64,000 nt of DNA, from positions 1,488,001-1,552,000 of the forward strand of contig OY101118.1 of NCBI GenBank assembly GCA_956465555.1. The letters run 5' to 3'. A program made the translations under genes and the position numbers. Below the pieces are notes generated by a model. It was not told the origin of the DNA. It saw only the letters and a list, made by a program, of their open reading frames with translations, and did no database searches. Positions 10,876-20,339 of the stretch are shown in pieces (the stretch's first letter is position 1; each line of letters begins with the position of its first letter). Source of the DNA: Nitzschia sp. pyKryTriq1. Lineage: Eukaryota > Bacillariophyta > Bacillariophyceae > Bacillariales > Bacillariaceae.

Positions 10876-11369
10876 AGAAAACATTTAGTATGCTCCTCTC
10901 TATTCTACTCTCTACTCTAGAGAGCAAGAGAGAAGAGGGTGATCTCATAGATACAACTTGCGCTAGTAATGACAATATCCTTATTCGTGACTAGCTCTCT
11001 AGAGAGACTCTAGAGTGAGTGAGGAGGAGGCTTCGCCGCGCCGTCGACAGTCTAGCTGATCGAAGTAAGGACTAAAGATGTTCCTCGAATCAGCCGATCA
11101 GAATGCGACTGAGACGACCCTCGCCCCCTCGTCTTCGATCAGACTGATGAATGGCTGCATGATGGTGGATGGTGATACAAGTAGTTTGAACTTTGAACTT
11201 GCCATTATTTGCAAATTGCTAAGTTTGATGCCTTTGTTGTTTGTCTTACAATACCAGTGCCGTAGTCTGTAAAAAAGCGTCCATACCGCTGTGTTGTATT
11301 GTTGAAAGATCGATTGTCATGCTGTCTCGGTAGCCCTGATAGTTCTTATTCCAAAAGTAGTGCAGCAGA
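10876..11369. other. Intergenic with CTCTAGAG-rich palindromes
   Basis: No gene is supported. Positions 10895-11015 hold repeated CTCTACTCTAGAGAG and CTCTCTAGAGAGACTCTAGAG sequences, which are self-complementary. No dense GTAC cluster is present ahead of the 11370 gene, an exception to the window's general pattern. Confidence 0.6.
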
Positions 11370-13772
11370 ATGGACGAAGCCTGGCTTGAATGGTCCGAGG
11401 TATCCAAAACACGATGGCAGGCCAGATTGGCGTCTGACACGAAGGCTCTGCACATATATCTTCCACGTTGTCCCTTGGCATCCGTTATCGTCAAGACTGT
11501 GGAATCTCCTATCGACCATGGTGGTGATGATATTCGGATACACCCGCTGCTCTACGAGTTCTTGGTCCGCGTTGAAAAATCATGGACGAAACCAGCGAAT
11601 GAAGGAAGAGAAGAAGCGGAAATAGCAGCCGAAACGTTCTCACCAGTAAAGATTGGACCTCTTCCGATGGAGCCGCAACACTTTCTGGATTTTGACGCTT
11701 CCGATAAAAAATCATGGACGGCTTCGATTGTCTCGGTAGTTCCGTTTCAGAGTTTGGGTGGGGGTGGTGGCGAGGTTTTCATTTCGTGTATCTTTTTGGA
11801 CCACGATCTAGGCGCATTGCGAACGAAAACTTCAGAGGCAAATTTTACATTCATCCTGCAGAACAGCTTGCTGGGACGTCTGGTCAAAAAGGATTCCGTC
11901 ATGCTACTTTCTTGCAGTCATGGTTTTGCTATCGTGCAAGTTTCAAAGATCCTGTGGGCCAGTGGAACAACACAACAAGATCCAGTGATGGAAGACAATG
12001 TGTATCAACTACCTTCCAGCTCAAAGGAATGGCAGCTTCACTTGGAAATTCCGGAAGTCATTGGCACACCCTCGAATACAATTCAGTCTTCTGGCGGAGG
12101 AAATGATGATGATTCCGCGTGGGAATCTAGCATTCCAGGCTACGAATTTCTACGTGATCAAATCGCTGATCTCATTTCTATTTATCCAAGTTCAGCAGCG
12201 CCGACGGGCGTTCTCCTGACCGGTGTTCCAGGGGTGGGGAAAAGTCGTTTGGCATCTTCCCTGGCCCATTGTTTTTTGCGTCAGCGTAGACAATCGAACA
12301 CAGGGGGACCCTCGTCCCCTGACGACGACCACGATCCTTCCAACGGGATAGTGTTCTACCTTTCGGTTCGCGATCTCATATTCCAGGCAGCCACAGAATC
12401 AGATCTTTTTCAGAATATCATTTTTCCGGGCCTTCGATCATCTTCCCTCTGGATTCTTGATGATCTACACCTGCTGGAGAGGGAGGACAGCGGCGAGGAA
12501 GTCTCACGAATAGATGCGGAATACATTTCGGTCTGCAATGCTATACTTCAAGCGATTGACACTTACAAAGAATCCTCCTTCATTTTAGGGATCGCTCAGG
12601 TAGCTTCCAAACTTCTCCCGGGATTCACTAAAAGTGGGCGATTGGAAAAACAGATGAAGATGCTTCCTCCCACACAATCTCAACGGAATGCAATCTGGTA
12701 TCATTTGCTAGCAAAGGATGTACCTGCCCAAACCCTGCGGCATAGTTGGTGCGATACGCTTGCCAGAAATACGGCTGGATGCGTGGCAGCGGACTTGGTA
12801 CGAGTTCATCAAGATGCATGGACTCGGTGCTGGGCGAGAAATCCTCAAGAAGAAAATTCCTCGAACTTCGAGTGGGAGGATCTTCGGGAAGCGACGAGAC
12901 AGTGTGTCCCCTCACAGCTTGCGGAACTAGATATTACAAAGTCTAGAGTATTTGACTCCCAGATGAGTTGGAAAGAAATTCATCAAGAAAGTTGGAAAAG
13001 GTTTGGGGGCTATGAGAAGCTCAAGAGAGATGTATTTCGCCAGGTCGTAGTTCCGTGGAAGCAATTCCTTCAACGGTCCGAGGACCCTGATCCTTCGGAA
13101 GATTCTTCCTGGATAGATCCACCAGCTGGTGTTCTCTTCTATGGCCTTTCGGGATGTGGAAAGACAGAGGCTGCCAAGTGCTTGGCTACTTCGTTAGAAT
13201 TATCCATGATACAGGTGCGGGCATCGGATGTGTTAGACAAATGGTTGGGAGGATCCGAGGCTTTGCTTCGATCTCTCTTTTCACGAGCCAGGTCCGCTGC
13301 GCCTTGTATTCTGTTCATTGACGAGATTGATTCAATAGCCTGCAATCGTGCAGAAGATGATACCAACGATTCCTCGTCTCGGATATTGTCGACCCTGCTC
13401 AACGAAATGGATGGTGTGTCGAGTGAGGTTCGAAAGAGCAAGATACTAGTGATGGCTTGCACCAATCGTCTAGAGGCTCTCGATGCCGCTCTCTTGAGAC
13501 CTGGTCGACTTCAAGAACACTTCGAAGTTCTGAGACCAAGTCTTCAAGACATGAAGGGCATACTCGATCTGTATCTGACTAAGATCCCGCTTGCGAACGA
13601 TGTAGTGGTCGATGACCTCGCGAATTCATTTGTAGCCAAAAAGGCTACTGGAGCAGAAGTAGAGGGCGTCTGTCGCGAGGCATGCTTTTCCGCTTTTCGC
13701 AAGGCTGACAATTCAGATGTCCTTGTCGTGTCACGAGAAGACTTCGAGGAACTTATTTCGATTACCAGCTAA
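11370..13772 (+). CDS. PEX1: Double-AAA ATPase, probable peroxin-1 (800 aa)
   Basis: Single-exon type II AAA protein. The N-terminal about 260 residues lack clear motifs. AAA domain 1 has a P-loop GVPGVGKS near residue 285 and a weak Walker B ending in DD (LWILDDLHLL), the pattern of the inactive-like first AAA of PEX1. AAA domain 2 has an unusual P-loop GLSGCGKTEAAKCLA near residue 590, a full Walker B (ILFIDEIDSIA, near 646), and sensor and arginine-finger region (MACTNR, LLRPGRL). PEX1 works with PEX6 to pull ubiquitinated PEX5 off the peroxisome membrane. At 800 residues it is shorter than animal and yeast PEX1. AFG2/SPATA5-like ATPase is the main alternative. A PEX10 gene 6.6 kb downstream weakly favours PEX1. 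Its 3' end is 42 bp from the convergent SLC4 gene. Confidence 0.6.
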   Translation: MDEAWLEWSEVSKTRWQARLASDTKALHIYLPRCPLASVIVKTVESPIDHGGDDIRIHPLLYEFLVRVEKSWTKPANEGREEAEIAAETFSPVKIGPLPMEPQHFLDFDASDKKSWTASIVSVVPFQSLGGGGGEVFISCIFLDHDLGALRTKTSEANFTFILQNSLLGRLVKKDSVMLLSCSHGFAIVQVSKILWASGTTQQDPVMEDNVYQLPSSSKEWQLHLEIPEVIGTPSNTIQSSGGGNDDDSAWESSIPGYEFLRDQIADLISIYPSSAAPTGVLLTGVPGVGKSRLASSLAHCFLRQRRQSNTGGPSSPDDDHDPSNGIVFYLSVRDLIFQAATESDLFQNIIFPGLRSSSLWILDDLHLLEREDSGEEVSRIDAEYISVCNAILQAIDTYKESSFILGIAQVASKLLPGFTKSGRLEKQMKMLPPTQSQRNAIWYHLLAKDVPAQTLRHSWCDTLARNTAGCVAADLVRVHQDAWTRCWARNPQEENSSNFEWEDLREATRQCVPSQLAELDITKSRVFDSQMSWKEIHQESWKRFGGYEKLKRDVFRQVVVPWKQFLQRSEDPDPSEDSSWIDPPAGVLFYGLSGCGKTEAAKCLATSLELSMIQVRASDVLDKWLGGSEALLRSLFSRARSAAPCILFIDEIDSIACNRAEDDTNDSSSRILSTLLNEMDGVSSEVRKSKILVMACTNRLEALDAALLRPGRLQEHFEVLRPSLQDMKGILDLYLTKIPLANDVVVDDLANSFVAKKATGAEVEGVCREACFSAFRKADNSDVLVVSREDFEELISITS

Positions 13773-13814
13773 AGTTAGAGAGTTAAAAAAATCGACTTGA
13801 AAGAAGGTCTACAT

Positions 13815-15864
13815 TTAATCAAAGAAGCCGTCATCCAAGTGTTTGTCTGGTGTTGGGTCCCCAAGCTCCACAAGTTCGTCTTCGGAGAACATTTTTGGTA
13901 GCACAATCGATCGAATAGCCATGAGCAGTCCAATTACGCTTGGAAAGAAGATAGCAGTCGAAGGATTTGATTTAAAGGTCCAGAGCCCCATCAAGCAAAA
14001 TACTTGGATCAAGGTAAACAGTCCCATTCGTTTGCGGCCAAGGGTTTGAATTGGATGGTCCTCGGGTAACCTTGCTTTCTCCACAAAACTGTCTCGGACT
14101 CTCTGAAGGAAAGAATTCCCGCTCATTAACTTCCTCCCCAGGAACAAGAAAACACCCGACACTACAGGGATAGGCACCAAACGAATGTACGGGAGCAGCA
14201 GTACAGATGAAGCAATCATTGCGTGGATTACAAAGCCTGTCAACCTCGTTTCCGTCACATTTGTGATCTCACTCTCTTCAGTGTCCGGGTTGAACTTCGA
14301 GTCCGTCATTGCCCTCACATGATTCATTGATTGCACCGTCGCACCGCACATCCATGGTAAGCCGAATATTGACAGAACTGCAATAGTCAGAAAAAAGTTA
14401 GTCACAGGTAAAAGCCAAATGTTTTGGGTCCAATGCTTTTTCGCGTACCTCCTGTGATAATCCCTAGTGCTACCATGTCCAAATTATACGCTGATCCCTT
14501 TTTCAGCTTGTTGTCAGGATTGTTCACAACTCTTACGCTGATATTCTGATCCATGTAAAACAGTGCCGTTAGCAATACGGCAGGGAGGCTGCAGAGTAGC
14601 TTCATTTTCAATGGTATCGCGTTGAACGGAACGAGAAACGACCGACCCCCTGACAGCTGAAAAGTGTCTGGCACAGATAGAGTCTGAACAGCATACTTCT
14701 TGAAAACTGGTAGGGTGTTGATGAATGACATGGCGACGAATATGACCACTGGTCCAAAGTCTTTCACAAGCGTTCGGGCTTTTTGGTTCAAATATTTACT
14801 TCTTTCGAAAGCAGTTACTGTCATCATTGACCAGAAAGTTGTTAGAGCCATGCCCAGTGCAACAAAAGGTGTTGTAAGATTCATTGGATCTGCCTGAACA
14901 AAGTTCCTACGAAGTGAAGCGACAGCCTCGTAAATAAAATTCAAACTCAGCAGCCCGTTGAAAACTTCATCCGTAAACCTTGTGCAGAATCTGATCAATG
15001 TGCTCGATCCACCCAAACCCAACAGCGTGAAAAAGAAACTTGTCCACAAGCCAACCCAAGTGTACACCGGAAAGAATGGAACACCATTCAATGTGCAAAA
15101 TCGGAAAAGACCTGAAATGAAAGCCAAGGTCAACCCCGTGGGTGCGATAAATGCCATTGGTTGCCCACAGAATACCGCGTAAGCCTAGCCGAAATGAAAC
15201 AGTCAACGTGAGAGAGATATGTGTACTTCCATTAGAAAGCCTTGCATGATCGATCGCTTACCATTCCGCTTGCCCCTGCACTGAGAAGAAATTCGACAAC
15301 ACCGATCGAATTATTTGTGAGCTGTGACGCAATGGTCCCGAAACTGATAGCAGGAGAGAGGCAGGCAAAGTAAAGGAAAAGAATGGCGGGAATGACCTTC
15401 TTAAGGTTGTTGAATCCATCAGTCCAATCAGATACATACACCTCTCGTCGCTTGGCGATATCTTGCCTTCAAAATGTGGAAGCGAGAGGATTGTTAGTCT
15501 TCGAGCAAGAGGTTTGCAACAACAAAAAAACAGTTTAAACATACTTCATCAGCTTCGACACCGGTTGTGTCAGCGGTCTAATCCAGGAGTAATCCTTTCC
15601 GCTTCTCCTTTCCAGCCTCTCAAAGAAGGTTTTTGTGATTAGGAGAGGGCTCAGCCGTCGATTAGTCTCCGATTTCCTTTTGTTCGATGGGCCGCGGTCA
15701 CTCGCAAAGTCTTGAGACATGGGATGCCCATACTTCACGTTGAAACCCATACCGTGCGTTGGAAGCGTCGATTGAAAGCACAGACACATCGGGCTACCTG
15801 ATATTGCTAACAGAGCCAAGCCCACCCAACAGAGATCACGTCGCCCGTGCAGTTTCATGGTCAT
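13815..15864 (-). CDS. SLC4-family anion/bicarbonate transporter (about 607 aa, 4 exons)
   Basis: Exons are 15864-15545, 15466-15262, 15184-14449 and 14377-13815; introns of 71-78 bp are GT-AG and all joins keep frame. SLC4 signatures include FYMDQNISVRVVNNP, KLKKGSAYNLDMVALG, GLPWMCGATVQSMNHV and LVPIPVVSGVFLFLG, giving 10 or more membrane helices. Animal relatives exchange or co-transport HCO3-; plant and fungal relatives move borate; diatom SLC4s take up bicarbonate for carbon concentration. No in-frame ATG lies before 15864. From there, or from the second Met (MKLHGRRD), the protein begins with a basic stretch, a hydrophobic core (LCWVGLALLAI) and then SPMCLCFQST. This reads as a signal peptide with Phe at the cleavage point, so a plastid-envelope location is possible. 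The location is inference. Confidence 0.85.
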
Positions 15865-15924
15865 CTGTCTGATCGGCAGTTGAACTTCTCTAGGTTCCAG
15901 CTTTTGAATATCGGGAGCTTTCAC

Positions 15925-16897
15925 TTGCGCGCCGACGATTTTCTAATCTAAGTGTGTCGGTGGAAAGCGGGTTTTAACTCTGGCTTTTGAATTCAAGGAG
16001 TCTGCGGATCGAATGGTTGTCAAGTACCGAACCGAAGTGTGAATCTGTCCAAACATTGAGGAGATGCAACGAACTGATGCGATCTCGCCTCTCACCGATC
16101 CATCATCGTCGCTGACGACTGCCGACAGCGGTTGAGAAAATCCATTGATAGCAGCTTGATGCCGTCACCCGCGTCACATCGTGCGTGTGTCTGGTACTCG
16201 TACCTTGTACGGTACCGGTACACGTGTACGAGTATCCAGACACAGTAAACGTACTGGTACTGTACAAATCGCCTACAAATAGAAAATAGAAATACTGTAC
16301 TGTACTGTACTGTACTGTACCTGCTGGTAGTACTTGAACGTACAGTACTTGTACCCTCGCGCATGCGTACGTGTATGCAATCGGATCTGCAGAATCTGAC
16401 AAGAAGAAGAGAATCTGCACGCGTACATACGAGTACTGGTACCGGTAGTCTCTACTCTCTACTAACTGTAGCTGCAGTATGAAGAGGCGTTGGCTGTGCT
16501 GTGCGAATCTTTTGCATCTGAAGGGGGACAGACGCTACTACTAGAGTAGAAAAAGATAAAGTGCCGCTACGACCAGTAGTAGGTACTTGTACAGTCCTTT
16601 ACTGGTACTGTACTGTACAAGTTGGGCACACCAGGTACAATACGAGTACCAGTACTGTACTGTACGGTAGACTACCTGGTACAGAGATGATGACATTACT
16701 GGCAGCTGGTAACAGAGTACCAGGTACGTAAGTGCAGTGGATGGCAGAATCATGATGCAGATAGAAGTAAAGCGTATGAGCAGTAAATTACTGGTACTAC
16801 CGTCAACCGTCCTAAATAATCTCGACTTGTCTAGTAGTCGAATGACACTCTCTATTGGCACTCTCTAAAGAAGAATTTTCAATATGGCGTACTATTT
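15925..16897. repeat. Spacer dominated by GTAC palindromes (16185-16760)
   Basis: No gene is seen between the SLC4 5' end and the ARP6 3' end. The stretch from about 16185 to 16760 contains more than twenty GTAC sites, including a five-fold TGTAC tandem at 16294-16320, ACGGTACCGGTACACGTGTAC, and repeated GGTACTGTACTGTAC and CCAGGTAC. It is one of the densest clusters in the window. Confidence 0.8.
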
Positions 16898-18697
16898 CTA
16901 TACACAGGCCCCTCCGTTGACCATTAGAAGACGGCCATAAGCTTTGCGCTTCCCTGCACTTTCCCATTCCTCACGACTTATGCTCCACTCAGTATAAGGA
17001 GTTTGGGTGATCCATTCCTTGGCGCCCAACCATGCCCTCTCTACTGGTGATTCGGCCACGACGATGTTCACCTCGTATTCCGTGGGAGCAAACGCCCTAA
17101 CTTCCCTGTTCAAGCGAAGCGCGAGATTCGGAATCTGTGCTAGACCTCCTACCAGTCGAATACTCTGGTATAAAGCTGCATGGAAATGTGAAGGACAAGC
17201 CTGTATGGACTGTGTAATTGCTGGCGCAAGACCCACAAGATCCGACGGAAACCCAGCATCGGATGGACGAAATAGGACTTCTGGAATCGCAAATCGCTCC
17301 ACCGACAATCTAAGCACCTGTTCTTCCTCTTCCTGCTCTCGTCGCTTTCGCTCTTCTTCTGCCCGCTCCTGTAATAATTGCTTCCTTCGCTGCTCGATTG
17401 TTTGGTCTTCGTGATCATCATCGTCGTCGTCGTCTTCTTCTTCTTCGTCGACCACGTCCTTTTCTTTTTGTTTTGACTTTGTCTTATTTGTCTCATTCTT
17501 GTCTTCTGCATCATAACTCAAATTATCATCTTCATCATCGCCACTATCCTCCGCTTCAAAATCTTCATCATTCTCTTCGTCGTCATCATCATCGTCGTCG
17601 TCTTCTTCCGTGTTGTTCTCCTTCGCCTTCCGCTCGAGATCTCTCTGCAGGGCGGGCGGTATTCGACTTATTCCTTTGTAGGTTCTTTGATAGTCGGGCA
17701 AAATGTAATCTCGATCATAAGGTCGTCTTCCGGATGTCTTGTGACGTGCTATCTTTAGATCGTCATCGAATTCCAGCGAAACATATACCAATTGCTCCAG
17801 AACCTCCTTCAACAAGTGCTCTTGATCCATAAGATTGTACTGGCGATAACTCATGTAGTACTTGAGAATATTGATAAGGTGTCGACCTCCCAAGGGCAGA
17901 CGTCGAATCGCCTCTGGAAGAATCGTTTGTTTCTTAAAGGTAGGCAAAATCAGAATCGAACTCCAACCAAGATCCACAGTACAAGAGGTTTTGTACGTGC
18001 TGTGTTCGTCCGCGGCACAAACGGTGGAGTTGCCAAATCCTACATGCGCCACGCCAAAGTCTTCCATCCACAGATACACTATTTGATCCAGCAAAAGTCT
18101 CGGACAGTGTGGAGGCACTAGCAAGACGACAGCGATAGAATGTGAGGGGATAGTCTTGGCGGGTAGTTCTGTCTTTTTGGTCCTGCCCGCACCCACTTTC
18201 CAACCCAACGACACGGCCGCCTCCGATTGTAGAGGAATCGCCACCCCTAGCAAGTCTAATAAGCGTTTCCACACTTGCGTTTGGTTTCCCATATTGCAAA
18301 TCAAACCACGTTCGAGGCTCCGAGTGACAGCCACCAACGAGTTTGGATTTTGGACACGAGCCAGCTCATCTCCCACGAGTAGCGTAATTTGGTGTGCGAG
18401 CCGTGCCGTCGCGTTGGGAAGATACTTTGGTTGCTCATCCGTGACCCATCCATATTTGAGAGTATCACCTCCATTATCAATGATCAAAGTATGCGTGGGA
18501 GGCACCGGTGGTTGGCGGACAGCCGCAGTCGACGTAGTGCCAGTAGATGCAGATGCAGATGCAGCCCCCTTGGATTTCTTGCTCTTTGCGGCTGCCGCCG
18601 CCGAATCACTGCTTCGTCGTCTCTTCTTTGGTTCTGGTTTCTTGGATGGGGGCTCCAGTGGAGCACCCTCCATGCTAGCATCTGCCTCTGTTGACAT
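16898..18697 (-). CDS. ARP6: Actin-related protein 6 (599 aa) with acidic insertion
   Basis: Intronless actin-fold protein, best matched to ARP6, a subunit of the SWR1 chromatin remodeller that deposits H2A.Z. The start at MSTEADASMEG was chosen over an upstream Met because it begins a typical nuclear N-terminus: a Lys/Arg/Ser/Ala-rich tail of about 65 residues with KKRRRSS-type nuclear-localisation sequence. The actin fold starts at THTLIIDNGGDTLKYGW. ARP6-typical blocks are RRLPLGGRHLINILKYY, ERFAIPEVLFRPSDAGF and a final WLGAKEWI. Between them sits a long insertion of roughly 90 residues made of Asp/Glu runs and Lys/Glu-rich coiled-coil sequence, followed by RKQLLQERAEEERKRREQ. Because of it the protein is much longer than the usual 400-450 residues. 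Confidence 0.85.
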   Translation of the reverse strand: MSTEADASMEGAPLEPPSKKPEPKKRRRSSDSAAAAAKSKKSKGAASASASTGTTSTAAVRQPPVPPTHTLIIDNGGDTLKYGWVTDEQPKYLPNATARLAHQITLLVGDELARVQNPNSLVAVTRSLERGLICNMGNQTQVWKRLLDLLGVAIPLQSEAAVSLGWKVGAGRTKKTELPAKTIPSHSIAVVLLVPPHCPRLLLDQIVYLWMEDFGVAHVGFGNSTVCAADEHSTYKTSCTVDLGWSSILILPTFKKQTILPEAIRRLPLGGRHLINILKYYMSYRQYNLMDQEHLLKEVLEQLVYVSLEFDDDLKIARHKTSGRRPYDRDYILPDYQRTYKGISRIPPALQRDLERKAKENNTEEDDDDDDDDEENDEDFEAEDSGDDEDDNLSYDAEDKNETNKTKSKQKEKDVVDEEEEDDDDDDDHEDQTIEQRRKQLLQERAEEERKRREQEEEEQVLRLSVERFAIPEVLFRPSDAGFPSDLVGLAPAITQSIQACPSHFHAALYQSIRLVGGLAQIPNLALRLNREVRAFAPTEYEVNIVVAESPVERAWLGAKEWITQTPYTEWSISREEWESAGKRKAYGRLLMVNGGACV

Positions 18698-18779
18698 GGT
18701 GAGAATTGGATATGCTGATGAAAGCTCTAGCTGTTGTGTGTCATGTGAAAGGAATGTCCACAAACCCCAACAAATAAAG

Positions 18780-18925
18780 CATGCTTACGGCATACCGGTA
18801 CATACCGGTACAAGTACGGTGGCACGCTCTCTCTCTCTACGTCTACCGTACCAGTACAGTGCGGACGGTACCCGAGTACTGCGGTATCAGGTGCTGTACC
18901 GGTAGATGGTGGTACCAGCAGGTAT
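18780..18925. repeat. GTAC cluster upstream of ARP6
   Basis: Begins about 90 bp before the ARP6 start. It contains CATACCGGTACATACCGGTAC, CGTACCAGTAC, GTGCTGTACCGGTAG and a CT-rich run. The rest of the 18698-19309 spacer shows no gene; part of it may belong to the decayed retroelement that follows. Confidence 0.7.
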
Positions 18926-19309
18926 CATAATTGTAATGTATTTTGACGACGACTAATACTGTTGATTGATTGGATCCTTCAGTCGGTCCTTCCCCCTGCT
19001 GGTTCTTATCGCTTTGATTGCTTGCGGTGACGTCATCATATCTGGGAAAGGACTAAGGTAGTCTATAGGAAAAAATTGGCTCTTGGCTCTCTTTTGTGTC
19101 AGGCACAGTGCCAATTGCCAAGTGGCCTCCACCATCACTTGGTTCAAAATCTTGGCCTGCAAACAGTAAGCTCAACTGGATTGACCAACGAGTCTTTTGT
19201 TCCACGAGACACGCGTCTCCCTCGTCTAACTTGTTGAGTTTCATCTTCCTTGAACCGAAGACCACAGTGCAACAGCATTGAGCGGTTCCATCTGGAAACT
19301 GGGATCCTG

Positions 19310-20159
19310 AACTTGCAGGCAAAGACCGTTCGACCGCGCGGTCACGTCACGGGTACTACATATGCTACGCGGGAACAATGCCAATTGCGTACAAGTCACA
19401 ACTACAACAAGAGATCGCACTCTCATCGACCGAAAGCGAAATTACGGGACTATCATATGCGCTCCGAGAAGCCATTCCAATTATCAGCTTATTGCGAGAG
19501 ATGAAGAAACGCGGTTTCGAAATTAACACTTTGCGCACGGAGGTACACTGCAAAGTATTCAAGGATAATTCCAGGGCAGTTGAGATCGCACGATACCACA
19601 AGTTCCGCCCCCGAACCAAGTTCCTCAACAACAAGCTCTTTCACTTTCAAAGCTACGTGACGAAAGGATGGGTCTCAATTCACCCAATTGGAACCTCGAC
19701 CAACCGGCGGACATTCTGACCAAGCCACTGAACGAGCCGGATTTCAAGCGTCACCGAAAGAGAATGAACGGATGGTAATCGATTCACTACCTACTCGCAA
19801 GAGGGAGTGTTCGAATATCTACATCGAACGTCCACGGAACAACGGACGAACGCGACCAGCGTTCACGATTACACAAACCCGCGCATGTCGCACGATTGGA
19901 TCACACGACCCCAGGATTCATTCTAAGACTATCGGAGGCGATCTATGATCCTCCAAGAAACTGTAAGAAGCCAACAGACTTCTATCGAAATACATGTCAA
20001 CGATTCAAGAAAATAGAAATGAACCAAAGTTCATTTCATCGATAGAGCATTCAGCTCATTAATTTAAGATAGCGCACTTCGTTATCCCACAGTCAAATTA
20101 GTCCTTTAGCCCGAATCCCTGAGCCGCTAGCCACTGCCTAGAACTCACGGATTTTAACA
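19310..20159 (+). mobile_element. Copia-type retroelement remnant with one LTR (fossil)
   Basis: The region from about 19310 encodes the RNase H end of a copia pol (LQQEIALSSTESEITGLSYA, then KTKFLNNK-like and ILTKPLNE-like sequence). A purine-rich stretch (GCAAGAGGGAG) ends at 19807, and a probable LTR runs 19808-20159. It starts TGTT and ends AACA (352 bp). No matching upstream LTR or gag was found, so this is an incomplete, 5'-lacking copy. It differs in sequence from the element at 7381-9962 and is probably older. It is treated as a fossil. Confidence 0.75.
19808..20159 (+). repeat. Probable 3' LTR of the copia remnant
   Basis: TGTT...AACA termini, directly after a polypurine tract. No second copy is present in this window, so the ends rest on termini and position only. 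Confidence 0.5.
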
Positions 20160-20339
20160 TACGTCAACTCCCACCTCTCGCGCTCAGCGACAACGCACTT
20201 TTAGTGCTACTTGTATTATACAGTACACCCGACGACCATGCGATGCACGGCAACCGTTGACTCTTGACACAAAAAATTACGATCTACCAAAAAGTCCAGG
20301 CTCTGAGAAAGTAATGGCCATCACTGAAAGAATGTGGCG

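Noticed and set aside
11078-11272. 64-codon ORF before the AAA ATPase
   Set aside because: No motif, no upstream signal and it ends before the gene; probably chance or 5' UTR.
11370-13772. VCP/CDC48 identity for the double-AAA protein
   Set aside because: Neither domain has the canonical GPPGTGKT P-loop and the N-terminal region does not resemble the CDC48 N-domain.
16190-16760. Regularly repeated short motifs considered as a CRISPR-like array
   Set aside because: No constant-length repeat with unique spacers; the motifs overlap and vary, and the context is a eukaryotic nuclear genome.
17398-17832. His/Arg/Leu-rich ORF on the plus strand
   Set aside because: Antisense of the ARP6 acidic insertion; the runs arise from complementing Asp/Glu codons.
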